Below, piece after piece: positions 1 through 10,200 of a DNA stretch of 64,000 bases. Origin of the DNA: Pseudomonas sp. 7P_10.2_Bac1. GTDB lineage: Bacteria; Pseudomonadota; Gammaproteobacteria; Pseudomonadales; Pseudomonadaceae. Numbering within the stretch: the first letter of the stretch is position 1; every line of letters starts with the position of its first letter. The notes under the pieces were generated by a model. The model was not told where the DNA came from. It searched no databases and was given only the letters and a program-made list of their open reading frames with translations. The stretch lies in contig NZ_JANLNV010000020.1 of NCBI RefSeq assembly GCF_025465935.1, positions 41,987-105,986 of the forward strand, in the 5' to 3' direction. The position numbers and the translations under genes were made by a program.

Positions 1-494
1 ACCCGGCGCCGCATATGCACCCGGTCGAAATAGTCTTCCCCGACCCGAATCGCACTGTCTTCCAGCGCCGACTGCTCAAACCCGCAACGCCGATACAACG
101 CCAGCGCGGCCGTGCTGTTGGCACTCACGGTCAGTTCAACCACTTTGATGTCTGGCTCTTGCTCGGCCAATGACAGCACCGCCTGCACCAGTTGCTCACC
201 CACTCCCTGCCCACGCAACGCCTGGGGTACGTAAAGGCCAAACAGGGTCGCCTTGTGCTGAGCGTCTTCCCAGGGCTCAAACGCCAGGCCGACAATCCCC
301 GCCAGTTGCCCATCTACAAAAGCCCCGAACACGGCGCTTAACTCATCGTCCAACTGCCCTTCCCACCAGCTCAACGGCAATTTCTCACGATTGCCAATGC
401 TGGACACAAAGGCCTCCGGGTGCAGCGAATACGCCTCCAGCATGAGTTGGCGATAAGCCTTGGCGCGGGAGGGATCAAGCAGTTCTATAGCCAT
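1..494 (-). CDS. GNAT family N-acetyltransferase (partial, runs off the window)
   Basis: Probable acetyl-CoA-dependent N-acetyltransferase; the substrate cannot be told from sequence. Translating from the ATG at 494 gives about 164 residues with no stop before the window edge, so the C-terminus is missing. The acetyl-CoA pyrophosphate-binding loop reads RGQGVG near residue 97 after the strand GLYVPQAL. It is followed by the usual N-S-T-A-A-LALYRRCGF segment, which is typical of the family. It starts 15 nt after the stop of the LysE-type exporter on the same strand and is probably co-transcribed with it. Confidence 0.85.
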   Translation of the reverse strand, partial: MAIELLDPSRAKAYRQLMLEAYSLHPEAFVSSIGNREKLPLSWWEGQLDDELSAVFGAFVDGQLAGIVGLAFEPWEDAQHKATLFGLYVPQALRGQGVGEQLVQAVLSLAEQEPDIKVVELTVSANSTAALALYRRCGFEQSALEDSAIRVGEDYFDRVHMRRR

Positions 495-509
495 GACAAC
501 GGGTCCACA

Positions 510-1148
510 TCACACAGTTTTACGGGGTTCGAGTAGCAGCCTGATCGCCAGCCCGGCCAGCACAAAGCCCATCACATAACGTTGTGCTATCAGCCAGGTG
601 GGGTTGCGCATGAACCACACGGCGATACCGGAAGCGAACAAGGCAATCAGCAGGTTGACGCTGAAGCTGACACTGATTTGAGTCAGGCCCAGGAGGACGC
701 TCTGTGTAAACACCGAGCCATGCTCAGGGCTGATGAATTGCGGGAAGATCGAGAGGTAAAAGACAGCCACTTTTGGGTTCAGCACGCTGGTCAAAAACCC
801 CATCAACATCAGCTTTGGCGTCGAGTCCGGCGCCAGGTCACGCGCTTCAAACGGTGAACGCGCGCCGGGCTTCAGAGCTTGCCAGGCCATCCATAACAGG
901 TAGAGCGCGCCAGCCCACTTCAACGCTTCATACGCCATCGGGACGGCCAGGAAAACCGCTGTCAGCCCCGCAGCTGCAGTGAGCATGTGCACAAAAAAAC
1001 CGGCCACAACCCCCACCAGCGACGTGACTCCGGCCTTGCGACCCTGACAGATTGAACGCGATATCAGGTAAATCATGTTCGGCCCCGGCGTCAGCACCAT
1101 AAGCAGGCACGCCGCGGCGAAGATCAGCAGGTCATGAGCAGGGATCAT
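510..1148 (-). CDS. LysE/RhtB family amino acid exporter
   Basis: Inner-membrane efflux protein of the LysE/RhtB superfamily, which exports amino acids such as lysine, homoserine or threonine. About 212 residues with six hydrophobic segments, the usual size. The N-terminal family signature is visible: LTPGPNMIYLISRS near residues 20-35, followed by G-R-K-A-G. I start at the ATG at 1148 because an AAGGA ribosome site lies six bases upstream; a TTG one codon earlier is possible. It sits between the Nudix gene (20-odd nt upstream) and the GNAT gene, so the three probably form one transcript. The exported substrate is unknown. Confidence 0.85.
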   Translation of the reverse strand: MIPAHDLLIFAAACLLMVLTPGPNMIYLISRSICQGRKAGVTSLVGVVAGFFVHMLTAAAGLTAVFLAVPMAYEALKWAGALYLLWMAWQALKPGARSPFEARDLAPDSTPKLMLMGFLTSVLNPKVAVFYLSIFPQFISPEHGSVFTQSVLLGLTQISVSFSVNLLIALFASGIAVWFMRNPTWLIAQRYVMGFVLAGLAIRLLLEPRKTV

Positions 1149-1170
1149 CAACGGTCCTTGAAGCTTGCTG

Positions 1171-1575
1171 TCAGGTCAGCGACTGACGATAAAACGGCAG
1201 GATCAGGTCACGTGTCAAGGGCGCCAACTGCAGGTCGCCATCACCGGCAGGATCAATCCAGCGTACTTCTTCAATCTCGGCTGCCGGGTTCACCGGCTCG
1301 TCGATAGTGAGCTGAAACAACTCGGCCTCCACGATAAACCCCGGCTCATTGACGGCGGGCGCCGAGAAGTGACCAAGGTACACGGCATCCGTGGGTTCAA
1401 TGTGCAGGCCGAGTTCTTCGTGCAGCTCACGGGCCAGTGCCTCGACAGGCCGTTCACCGGCATCAATCTTGCCGCCGGGCTGCATGAACGCCTGGGTGCC
1501 GCGCTTGCGCACGAGCAGGGTCTGGCCTGTAGGCCCGATCAACAATGCAGCCGCGATACGGATGGTTTTTGACAT
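1171..1575 (-). CDS. Nudix hydrolase
   Basis: Hydrolase of nucleoside diphosphates linked to another group. The 134-residue protein has a complete Nudix box: G-x5-E-x7-R-E-L-x-E-E-L-G-L at about residues 38-60, with the catalytic REL-EE core intact. The start at 1575 (MSKTIRIAAALLIG) matches where the family fold begins; a longer frame to 1635 would add an unlikely leader. The short length and lack of an extra domain suggest an MutT-like house-cleaning or small-substrate enzyme, but the substrate is not predictable. It is upstream of and co-directional with the LysE exporter. Confidence 0.88.
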   Translation of the reverse strand: MSKTIRIAAALLIGPTGQTLLVRKRGTQAFMQPGGKIDAGERPVEALARELHEELGLHIEPTDAVYLGHFSAPAVNEPGFIVEAELFQLTIDEPVNPAAEIEEVRWIDPAGDGDLQLAPLTRDLILPFYRQSLT

Positions 1576-1643
1576 GGAAAAGGACGCCTTGAACAAAAAG
1601 GCGGCAAGGATCACACGACTCTCGCCGCATCTCAAATAACCGA

Positions 1644-1680
1644 TAAAAAAAGGGCCACTTCATCAACTGAAGCAGCCCTG
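1644..1680 (-). terminator. Rho-independent terminator after rpmE2
   Basis: Read on the minus strand, an AGGGC..GCTTCA stem pairs with TGAAG..GCCCT (one internal 2-nt mismatch) and is followed by seven T. It begins about 20 nt after the rpmE2 stop and should end that transcript before the Nudix gene. Confidence 0.7.
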
Positions 1681-1700
1681 AGGTAAAACGGTTGGCCTGA

Positions 1701-1970
1701 TCAGCCTTCAGCTTTTTTGCCCGAGCCAAACGTCGCGAAACGCTTGTTGAACCCGGCAATCCGGCCTTCGGTCTGGGTCTTGCGCTGCTGGCCGGTGTAC
1801 ACCGGGTGGGAAGCGCTGGACACGTCTAGTGCGACGTAAGGGTAGGTGTTGCCATCGCTGTGTTTGTGAGTACGGTCGGTGTCGACAGTGGAGCCGATCA
1901 GGAAGAAAACGTCGGCGGCGGTGTCGTGAAACAGGACGGTGCGATAGTCAGGATGAATACCAGTTCTCAT
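1701..1970 (-). CDS. rpmE2: 50S ribosomal protein L31 type B (zinc-independent paralogue)
   Basis: Ribosomal protein L31 of the C-minus type. The 89-residue product starts [16 protein letters not shown] and lacks the CxxC zinc-binding pairs of the RpmE form. Known role of the family: it replaces zinc-containing L31 under zinc starvation, releasing zinc from ribosomes. The start at 1970 has a GGAGGC ribosome site; a longer upstream frame is not needed. A probable Zur operator lies 32 bp upstream, in keeping with this role. Confidence 0.95.
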   Translation of the reverse strand: MRTGIHPDYRTVLFHDTAADVFFLIGSTVDTDRTHKHSDGNTYPYVALDVSSASHPVYTGQQRKTQTEGRIAGFNKRFATFGSGKKAEG

Positions 1971-2001
1971 AGTGCCTCCGGGGCGTCTGGGTGATGTCAA
2001 T

Positions 2002-2018
2002 GCGTTATACAGTAACAC
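2002..2018 (-). promoter_or_regulatory. Probable Zur box in the rpmE2 promoter
   Basis: On the minus strand the site reads GTGTTACTGTATAACGC. It is a near-palindrome fitting the gammaproteobacterial Zur pattern TGTTATA-N-TATAACA. TATAAC inside it can serve as the -10 element, so a bound repressor would block initiation. A second similar site lies before the ZnuD-like receptor. Confidence 0.7.
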
Positions 2019-2071
2019 AATGAGCACACCCAAACGAGAACCGATTGCAATAAGGATAAACCCAAGGCTTA

Positions 2072-3394
2072 TCAGGATTCCTGGAAGTCCATCTCAGGTG
2101 GCTGTTTGGAGAAGCCACGAGTCAGGAAACCCAGGTAGATAAAGCCAATCACCAGCCAGCTCAGGCCCAGGTAGATCGCCAGATGGTCGAGGCTGATCAT
2201 CAACCACAGGTCCGCCAGCAGACCGATGGTCGGGAAGACCAGGAACAACACGATTTCACGCAGGCCACGCTCTTTACCGCCGATCCAGTAGTGGAAGATC
2301 ACCGAAAGGTTGACCAGGGTGAACGCCAGGAAAGCACCGAAGTTGATGAACGAGGTCGAGGTCGTCACGTCCAGTTTGAGTGCCAGCAAGGCGACAACGG
2401 CGCACAGCAGAATGCTGTTGACCGGCGTGCCGAACTTGGCGTGCAGGGTGCCGAAAAACGACTTGGGCAGCACACCGTCACGGCCCATCGCATAGAGCAG
2501 GCGCGAACCACTGGCCTGGGCCGACAGGCCCGACGCAAATTGACCGACGATCAAACCAATCAGGAAGATCGACACAAACAGGTCGCCACCAATGTTGCGG
2601 GCGATCTCGTACGCGGCAGAATCGACGTCTGCGAACTGGAACGACGGGTGGGCGATTTGCACGAAGTACGACACGCCCACAAAGATCAGCCCGCCGATCA
2701 AGGTGATCAGCATGATTGCGCGCGGGATTGTCCGACGTGCATCGCGGGTTTCTTCAGTGAGGGTACTGACCGCGTCAAAGCCCAGGAACGAGTAGCAAGC
2801 GATGGCCGCACCGCTCATGATCAACGGCATTTGCATCTGGCCATTGAAGAACGGTTCGATGGTCCACAGCGGCTTGCTCGCGTCACCGCCGATGTAATGC
2901 ACACACAGCGCCACAAAGGCGATCAGCACCAACGCTTGCACCAGCATCAGCAAGCTGTTGATACCGTTGGCCAGTTTCAGGCCGACGATATTGATCAGGC
3001 TGGTGATGCCGATAAAGGCCAGGACCCAGATCCATTGCGGTACGGCTGGAAACGCCGAATGCAGGTACGCCGCGCCGATCAGCCAGATAGCCATGGGCAG
3101 GAACAGGTAGTCGAGCAGCACCGCCCACCCGGCAATGAAGCCGAGCTTGGGGCTGATAGCCTTGCGCACATAGGTGTAAGCGGAACCCGCCACCGGGAAG
3201 GCCGAAGCCATGCGCCCGTAACTCATGGCGGTAAAGAACATCGCCACCAGAGCGGCCAGGTAAGCTGCCGGCACCATGCCAGCAGTGGATTGCGCCAGGA
3301 TACCGAACGTGCCGAGCACGATGATCGGTGTCATGTAGGCGATGCCAAACAGCACCACCGACCCTAGCGACAAGGTGCGTTGCAAACGAGCCAT
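2072..3394 (-). CDS. APC family amino acid/polyamine permease
   Basis: Inner-membrane secondary transporter of the amino acid-polyamine-organocation superfamily. It has 440 residues and about twelve hydrophobic segments, with the N-terminal signature [13 protein letters not shown] and the family's P-V-A-G-S-A-Y-T-Y in helix 3. Overall character is closest to the putrescine/amino acid uptake subgroup (PuuP-like), but specificity is inferred. The next gene downstream in the same direction lies beyond a terminator-sized gap. The nitrilase-family amidase gene is upstream on the same strand, so import and hydrolysis of the same amide or amine is a reasonable guess. Confidence 0.88.
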   Translation of the reverse strand: MARLQRTLSLGSVVLFGIAYMTPIIVLGTFGILAQSTAGMVPAAYLAALVAMFFTAMSYGRMASAFPVAGSAYTYVRKAISPKLGFIAGWAVLLDYLFLPMAIWLIGAAYLHSAFPAVPQWIWVLAFIGITSLINIVGLKLANGINSLLMLVQALVLIAFVALCVHYIGGDASKPLWTIEPFFNGQMQMPLIMSGAAIACYSFLGFDAVSTLTEETRDARRTIPRAIMLITLIGGLIFVGVSYFVQIAHPSFQFADVDSAAYEIARNIGGDLFVSIFLIGLIVGQFASGLSAQASGSRLLYAMGRDGVLPKSFFGTLHAKFGTPVNSILLCAVVALLALKLDVTTSTSFINFGAFLAFTLVNLSVIFHYWIGGKERGLREIVLFLVFPTIGLLADLWLMISLDHLAIYLGLSWLVIGFIYLGFLTRGFSKQPPEMDFQES

Positions 3395-3598
3395 GGATGA
3401 ATCTCCGCGCGATTATTGGTTTTATGGCAGAACTGGAAGTCGGTGAAGCACATCTATTTTTTATGGTCGATCACGCCCACGCTCTGCGCAGGCATGTCGC
3501 CTCGGACGCTCCGCGTCCGTTTATGTCGTAACGCCAACTGTCATCGGCGTGATTCCCAGGCACTGCCTGAGAATGCAGCCTAGACGCTGGGCGCCCGT

Positions 3599-4417
3599 TT
3601 ACGCAGGGATCAACAACTCCCGGATCCCGTCAGCGCGCTCGATTACCTCTCCCGGCAATTTCAAGCGCTGGTCGTCCAGATAGCGGTAGTCCTTGCGAGC
3701 CGCCTTCAGTTGCGCCAGATCCAGCTCTACGCGGAACTGACCTTCTTCACGCCCTGCTTCAAACAGCAGCGTGCCGAATGGGTCCACCAACGCACTGCCG
3801 CCGGCGAACATCAGGCCGCCGTCGCCCTCTTCCACACGGTTGACCATCAACGCGAATGCCTGGTTTTCCTGGGCACGGGCCATGATCGAGGTGCGGTGAG
3901 TTGGACCGTAAGGGTCCATGTTGCCGTTGGTGACAATGAGCAATTCGGTACCCAGTTGCGCCAAGGCACGCGCGCTTTCCGGGAACTCGATGTCGTAGCA
4001 GATCAGCAGACCGACGCGTACGCCGTTCCACACACAGGTGGTGTAGCGATCGCCAGCATTGAAAACGCCACGGTCAGAAGCCCACAAGTGGGTCTTGCGA
4101 TAACGCAAGGCCACACCTTCAGGGGTGATCATGAGCGTGGTGTTGTAGAATTTGCCGTCGTCGTTTTCGGCCATGCCGATCACCACGGCAATATTGCGTG
4201 CTTGAGCGGCCTTGATAATGGCCTGCACGGTTGGCCCGTCGATAGACTCGGCAACCGCTGCTACTGTTTGCGCAGAGGGGAAACCCATCAGGTGCGTTTC
4301 CGGGAACACGATCAACTGTGTGTCGGCCGCGCACGCTGCAATGGACGCAAGGGCCCGTTCGAGGTTGTAGGCAGTGCCGTTGTCACGGCCTGCCAATTGA
4401 GCAAATTCGACCTTCAT
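3599..4417 (-). CDS. Carbon-nitrogen hydrolase (nitrilase superfamily amidase)
   Basis: Cytoplasmic amidase or carbamoylase of the nitrilase superfamily. The 272-residue length is normal for a single-domain member. The catalytic triad is complete: Glu40 (FPETH), Lys108 (YRKTH) and Cys140 (LLICYDIEFPE). The substrate cannot be assigned; relatives next to polyamine permeases often act on omega-amides or N-carbamoyl amines. It is separated by about 200 bp from the downstream APC permease and is divergent from the LuxR-type regulator, which may control it. It differs from DavA and AguB in its N-terminal region, so I give no symbol. Confidence 0.88.
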   Translation of the reverse strand: MKVEFAQLAGRDNGTAYNLERALASIAACAADTQLIVFPETHLMGFPSAQTVAAVAESIDGPTVQAIIKAAQARNIAVVIGMAENDDGKFYNTTLMITPEGVALRYRKTHLWASDRGVFNAGDRYTTCVWNGVRVGLLICYDIEFPESARALAQLGTELLIVTNGNMDPYGPTHRTSIMARAQENQAFALMVNRVEEGDGGLMFAGGSALVDPFGTLLFEAGREEGQFRVELDLAQLKAARKDYRYLDDQRLKLPGEVIERADGIRELLIPA

Positions 4418-4494
4418 GGGTATTCCCGTTCTTTTATAAGTGTTCTCGTTGCCGCAGTATGCTTAGCCACAACCTGCCAGGGAATCACGCGGCG

Positions 4495-4514
4495 GGGGTA
4501 ACCCGATAGGGGTA
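4495..4514. promoter_or_regulatory. GGGGTA direct repeats in the amidase/LuxR intergenic region
   Basis: GGGGTA occurs twice, separated by eight bases (ACCCGATA), directly before the LuxR-type gene and within the divergent promoter region. The second copy also forms ACCC-GATA-GGGGT, an imperfect palindrome. It could be the regulator's own operator, or in part the ribosome site (AGGGGT). Weak evidence. Confidence 0.3.
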
Positions 4515-4519
4515 GATTG

Positions 4520-5293
4520 ATGACCATGTCGCTGCAAGACATCGCCTGGCACCGTTCAGTTGGGCAAATGATAGACGCTTTGGACCAGACCAACTTCTGG
4601 ACTCAACTCGTTCGTCTGCTGGACCAATATGTGTCGTTTGACAGTTGGGTCGTGCTGCTGTTCAGCAGCGAGCACAAACCACTGGTGTTCGCCGAGTGCC
4701 CGGGGCAGGACGGCAGCCCCGACCAGTTGTTTCAGGACTACCTCAACGGCCTGTACCTGCTTGATCCGTTCTACATCGCCAGCCGTGAACAGGCGCGTAC
4801 CGGCCTGCTGCGACTGGCCGAAGTGGCGCCGGAACATTTCGAACTCACCGAGTACTATCAGCGCTACTTCCGCCTCAACGTGGTGGCCGATGAGATCCAG
4901 TTCAACAGCCACCAGCCGGACGGGCGTACCTTGTGCCTGTCACTGGGATCGCGCCAGCGCTTTGATCGCGAGCAAATCGCCCTGCTGTCGCTGATCCAGC
5001 CCTGGGTGTTGAGCCTGCTACGCCAGCGGCTGCCTTATGAACTCAAGCAGGTCAGTGCCCCCGAGCCGCCAGAGTTGAACGACGAATGGGGCACACACCT
5101 GACCGCTCGCGAACTGGATGTTGGCCGCCTGATGCTCAGCGGCTGCTCCAGCAAGGAAATCGCCCGCAAGCTGGATATCTCGGTCGAAACCGTGAAAGTC
5201 CACAAGAAGCACATCTACCGCAAGCTCGGGATTAAATCCCAGTCCGAGCTATTCTCGATCTTTCTCCAGGCGCAAAAAGACCAGGCAACCTGA
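4520..5293 (+). CDS. LuxR-type transcriptional regulator
   Basis: DNA-binding regulator of 257 residues with a C-terminal LuxR helix-turn-helix. The last 65 residues contain LTARELDVGRLMLSG, S-S-K-EIARKLDIS-ETVKVH and KHIYRKLGI. The N-terminal 180 residues resemble a GAF/autoinducer-like sensory fold, but I do not see the acyl-homoserine-lactone pocket signature, so this is best called an orphan LuxR. TTG at 4517 and ATG at 4520 and 4526 are all possible starts; AGGGGT upstream fits 4520. It is divergent from the amidase and permease genes, which are plausible targets. Confidence 0.85.
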   Translation: MTMSLQDIAWHRSVGQMIDALDQTNFWTQLVRLLDQYVSFDSWVVLLFSSEHKPLVFAECPGQDGSPDQLFQDYLNGLYLLDPFYIASREQARTGLLRLAEVAPEHFELTEYYQRYFRLNVVADEIQFNSHQPDGRTLCLSLGSRQRFDREQIALLSLIQPWVLSLLRQRLPYELKQVSAPEPPELNDEWGTHLTARELDVGRLMLSGCSSKEIARKLDISVETVKVHKKHIYRKLGIKSQSELFSIFLQAQKDQAT

Positions 5294-5425
5294 GTCAATG
5301 AGCCTTGTTCTTTAGTCCAATCAGGGTGCTTCATCGCCGTCGCAGAGCCCTTAGTCCTTGTCCGGGCTTTGCGCGCAGGCGCAGAATGACCTATCGACCC
5401 TAGCGTCAAACCCAAGGAAAACCGT

Positions 5426-7045
5426 ATGAGCCTGTCGTTACTAAGCCGTTACGCCTTCTTTGCCCTCTGTGTCATTTTCACCCTCGCCAGCCTCCCCTTC
5501 ATGCACCACGAGTGGTTGTGGCCCTTCACCGCAGTGACGTTGGCCCTGAGCCTGCTGGGCATATTCGACTTGCTCCAGGGCCCGCACGCAGTGCGGCGCA
5601 ACTACCCGATCCTGGGCAATATTCGCTATCTGGTTGAAGCCATTCGCCCGGAAATCCGCCAATACCTGTTGGAGTCCGACAGCGACGCGCTGCCCTTCTC
5701 GCGCGCGCAACGCTCATTGGTGTACTCGCGGGCCAAGAATGAAACCGCCGACAAGCCGTTCGGCACATTGATTGATGTGTACCAGCCGGGCTTTGAATTT
5801 ATCGGTCACTCCATGCGCCCCGCGCCATTGACCGATCCCAGCAGCTTTCGCATCACCATCGGCGGCCCGCAGTGCACCCAGCCGTACTCAGCCTCGATTT
5901 TCAATATCTCGGCCATGAGCTTTGGCTCGTTGAGTGCCAACGCGATTCGCGCCCTCAATCAGGGCGCCAAGCTCGGTAACTTTGCCCACGACACGGGTGA
6001 AGGCAGCATCAGTTCATATCACCGTGAAAACGGGGGCGACCTGACCTGGGAACTGGGCAGCGGTTACTTCGGTTGCCGCACTTCCGATGGCCGTTTCGAC
6101 CCGGAGCGCTTCGCCGCCCAAGCCCGCACGCCGCAAGTGCGAATGATCGAAATCAAAATGAGCCAGGGCGCCAAGCCGGGCCACGGCGGCATTTTGCCCA
6201 AGCACAAGGTCACCCCGGAAATTGCTGAAACCCGTGGCGTCCCCCTGGGCGAAGACTGCATCTCGCCGTCGCGCCACAGCGCATTTTCAACGCCGATCGA
6301 AATGATGCACTTCATCGCGCAACTACGTGAATTGTCGGGTGGCAAACCCGTCGGCTTCAAGTTCTGTCTGGGTCACCCATGGGAATTCATGGGGATCTGC
6401 AAGGCCATGCTGGAAACCGGCATCCTGCCGGACTTTATCGTGATTGACGGTAAGGAAGGCGGAACCGGCGCGGCCCCGGTGGAGTTCACCGACCATATCG
6501 GTGCCCCCATGCGCGAAGGCTTGCTGTTTGTGCACAACACCCTGGTGGGCCTCAACTTGCGTGACAAGATCAAGCTCGGCGCCAGCGGCAAGATCGTCAG
6601 CGCCTTTGATATTGCCAGCGTGCTGGCCATCGGCGCGGACTGGGCCAACTCGGCACGCGGCTTCATGTTCGCCATTGGCTGCATCCAGTCGCAGAGCTGC
6701 CACACCAACAAATGCCCGACCGGCGTGGCCACCCAGGACCCGCTACGCCAGCGTGCCCTGGTAGTGCCCGATAAAGCGCAACGGGTCTTTCAGTTCCACA
6801 CCAACACCCTCAAGGCGCTGGCCGAAATGCTCGCCGCTGCCGGCCTGGAGCACCCGGCACAACTGACCGCCAAGCATTTGGTGCGACGTATCTCGCGCAC
6901 TGAAATCAAACTGTTTTCGCAGTTGCACGTGTTCCTCAAACCCGGCGAACTGCTGACCGGCGAAGCCAATGGCGAATTCTATTCGCGCATGTGGCAAATG
7001 GCCCGGGCCGACAGTTTTGAACCCAACGAGATCGCCGCAGCGTGA
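5426..7045 (+). CDS. FMN-binding glutamate synthase-like membrane protein
   Basis: Homologue of the central FMN-binding and Fe-S part of glutamate synthase large subunit (archaeal-type GltB). The 539 residues lack the amidotransferase and GXGXG domains of full GltB. Two hydrophobic segments at residues 8-50 should anchor it in the inner membrane. The FMN barrel carries ISAMSFGSLS and DGKEGGTGAAP. The three cysteines of a [3Fe-4S] cluster are at 419, 425 and 430 in a C-x5-C-x4-C pattern within CHTNKCPTGV. A ribosome site AAGGAAA precedes the start. Physiological reaction is unknown; the glutamate synthase name is by domain only. Confidence 0.85.
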   Translation: MSLSLLSRYAFFALCVIFTLASLPFMHHEWLWPFTAVTLALSLLGIFDLLQGPHAVRRNYPILGNIRYLVEAIRPEIRQYLLESDSDALPFSRAQRSLVYSRAKNETADKPFGTLIDVYQPGFEFIGHSMRPAPLTDPSSFRITIGGPQCTQPYSASIFNISAMSFGSLSANAIRALNQGAKLGNFAHDTGEGSISSYHRENGGDLTWELGSGYFGCRTSDGRFDPERFAAQARTPQVRMIEIKMSQGAKPGHGGILPKHKVTPEIAETRGVPLGEDCISPSRHSAFSTPIEMMHFIAQLRELSGGKPVGFKFCLGHPWEFMGICKAMLETGILPDFIVIDGKEGGTGAAPVEFTDHIGAPMREGLLFVHNTLVGLNLRDKIKLGASGKIVSAFDIASVLAIGADWANSARGFMFAIGCIQSQSCHTNKCPTGVATQDPLRQRALVVPDKAQRVFQFHTNTLKALAEMLAAAGLEHPAQLTAKHLVRRISRTEIKLFSQLHVFLKPGELLTGEANGEFYSRMWQMARADSFEPNEIAAA

Positions 7046-7249
7046 TTTGAACCCAGGCCCCGAACATCACGCAAACGGATGTTCGGGAACCTATTACGCA
7101 TAAGTACCATTCAATAAGGCATTACATAGTTACTATTCATACTTTAATACTTGCTCAACTACCTGCCCGCACTATCAATTATTTAACCTATTAATAATCG
7201 CGACATTGTTTCTAGACTGGCATGACTTTCTCCACTACGGACATGACTC

Positions 7250-10200
7250 ATGCCGACTGTTGCGTTAACCCATACGCCCTCAACACAGCCTGATTTAAAA
7301 GACTTGGGCATTCATCACGACCTGATTAAAGCCAAGGCACAAACAGCCATTAACACCTTTCACTCTTCATTAATTCCAGCCCTGCGCAATCAAGTCTATC
7401 CGCCGATGTCCGGCTATAACTCTTTGGGCGCGGAACAGCAACAAGGCCTTCGCGAACATCAGGCACTCTCGCGTACCCACCTGATCCAACTTCGCCAGTA
7501 CCTGGACGCCATCAGCAGTGTAGAGGCCTTTGCCGAACCCTTGTTGCAGGCCGCTTTGTTGAAGGCGTTCGGGATCGCCTGCGATGTCAGAAAAAATGTC
7601 ATCACCGTGACCACGCTCAACGCCTTCACAGGGGAGATCGCAAGCCAGGCCACGCAGACGCTGTTGCAAGCCGCCCTGCACAACTTTTTGCCGGAACACG
7701 CTGAAGCAGGTGGCCTACCGAGGGGTTCACATATTTGGGACTACAAGTCCACTCGCTTCAGCGACCCGGCGCCCAAGCTGCTCGACATAGACCCCGTTGC
7801 CTTTGCCCGTTTATGTCGAGAATTGAATATCGGAAAACGCTACCAGGACCATCTGGCGGCCATTCTCAGCCCGCCGCACGCGCTGGACAAACTCGCTATC
7901 GCTTCTTTCTTCAGAGCCCATGAACGCAGTACGCTGTTGTTACAGGCCGATGTAGCCTTGATGAATAAACATATCAAGCCCGAGACCTATACCACTTTAA
8001 TGCGCTTGGGAGCCGGAGACGAACAGCCCTTGTTTGGTAGCCTGCCCATTACATGCAACTACATGAAACTGGATGAAGTTCAACTCTCATCCATGGTTCT
8101 TTTTCATGGCAATCCGCTTGAACAAGAACAGCGCTGTATTATTTATATACCCGGCGACCCGATCAGTTGCCTGAAAGAGTACGACAACTTAAGAGCCGCC
8201 CACGCCGACCTGATGATCAAACTGCAGGACGCAGCCTACCGTGAGTTCTTTATTCACCTGGCCCCGCAATCACAAAAACTGGCATTGACCAAACGCTTTA
8301 ACAATCGTTTTGCAAAAGGCGCCAGAGACCCGCTGGGGATGGTCCAGCAGCCTATCTCCGGCAATCTGTTCCAGCATTTATATAGCCGCAAGGTCCAGCA
8401 ATTAATGGCGGACGCGCGATTCCTGGCCGTACCGACCGATGACATCAATCGCACCGCATTAGTGAATCGGCTGGAACACTACCTGGACGTCAGCCTGAAT
8501 GTGCTGAACGTCGCCGCATTCTTTGTGCCTGGGCTGGGTGAAGTCATGGCCGTGGTGTTTGCGGCGCAGATCATGAACGACGTTTACCACGGCATTGAGG
8601 CCTGGGAGCAAGATGACAAGGACCTCGCCTGGGACTACACCAAAGGCGTGCTGGTCAATCTGGCCACTGCGGCGGCCATCGGTAAATTCGCTTCGGAACT
8701 CGCCCGCCCCTTACCGGTAAAACCGGTGCCGGTGGTCGAAGAACTGGAGGTCTTTACCCAAGGGCCAGGGCAAATCAAGCTCTGGAAGCCCGATATCACC
8801 CCCTTCGAACATGACATCAGCCTGCCCCAGGCGCTCAAACCCGATGCCAAGGGCCTGTATTACCACATGAGCCGGTATTACCTGAAGCTGGAAGACAAAC
8901 ACTACAGCGTCGAAAAAACCGGTGAGCACACGTATCGATTACGCCACCCCACGGCGCCAACAACCTACGGGCCCGAACTGTCGCATAACAACCATGGCGC
9001 CTGGAAACACGGCGCAGAAGAACAAGCCGACTGGGATGCAAACACCTTGTTCAGGCGCCTGCACCCCACGCTGGGTACTGCCGACAGTGAAACAGTTGAA
9101 CAGATGCTGCACGCCTGTGACGTCGACGAAGCCGAACTGCGCCAAGTGCACGTCGACCTGAGCCCGCCGCCGGCACTACTCAATGACAGCATCACACGCT
9201 TGGCCATCGACCGTGACTTGCAACGTTTTATCCAGCGGATGCAGGCGGGAGATCGCACGGCGGACCCACAAATTCAGCTCCAACTGCTGGTTGAAGAGGA
9301 TATGTGGCCTGCCACTAAAGCCCTGCGCTTTATTGATATCCAAGGCCAAACCATCAGCGAGTACGGCAATAACCTGACGAAAAAGCTGCCCATCATCCAA
9401 GTCCTCGACAGCCAGTTACGCCGTGGTGAGATGCTCAAGGTCGTGCTCGAATCCCTGGCTCCCGAAGAAGTGACCTGGCTGGTGGGGCTCAGTACGGAGC
9501 AGGGTGAAATTGGTAGCAGCCTGACGGAGAAGGCCGACGCCTTGCACAAACGCCTGACCCTGCGCGCCAGACAGCGTGCAGACAAACTCTTTGCGTCGCG
9601 CTACATGTCACCGCCCAAGCCCGACTCCCTTGCAGCGCGGCAATTGCTCAAGCGATTCCCCACACTCCCCGGCCCAGTGATCGACGAGTTGCTGGCCTCG
9701 GCCACTCAGGCCGAGTTTGAAGTACTGGACAAGCAAATACGGGTGCCCGTGCGCATTGCGCAGGAGGCTACTCTTTACACCCAGGAACTGCGCCTGACCC
9801 GAGCCTTTGAAGGCCTTTACCTTGAATATTTGAACAATGCAGACACGCAGAAGCTGATTTTGCACAGCCTTGCGAACATGCCCGGCTGGTCGAAAGAGGT
9901 GCGCATCGAAGTGCGCGACGGGGCGTTTTCAGGACCGTTGCTTGACCATGTAGGCGCAGCCAATGCACCGATCCGTAAAGTGCTGGTCAAGGAGGGCACG
10001 CGGTATCAAACCTACGACGCCAATCACCTTAACTTGCATGGCCTGGATGACCTCTATGCCAGCGTGCTGCATGCCCTGCCCGATGCCCAACGCCAAGCGC
10101 TGGGGTTTGCGCATCCGGCTCAGGGCCCAGCCCTCAAGGCAGCGCTTGCGCAACGCGCGCCCATGAGTCGCAAGGCACTGCGCGAAGCGCTGCAAATGCC

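Noticed and set aside
2183..3367. Long open frame (394 codons) on the plus strand opposite the APC permease gene
   Set aside because: It mirrors the permease codon pattern, is rich in His, Gln, Arg and Asp as expected for antisense of a membrane protein, and has no family signature.
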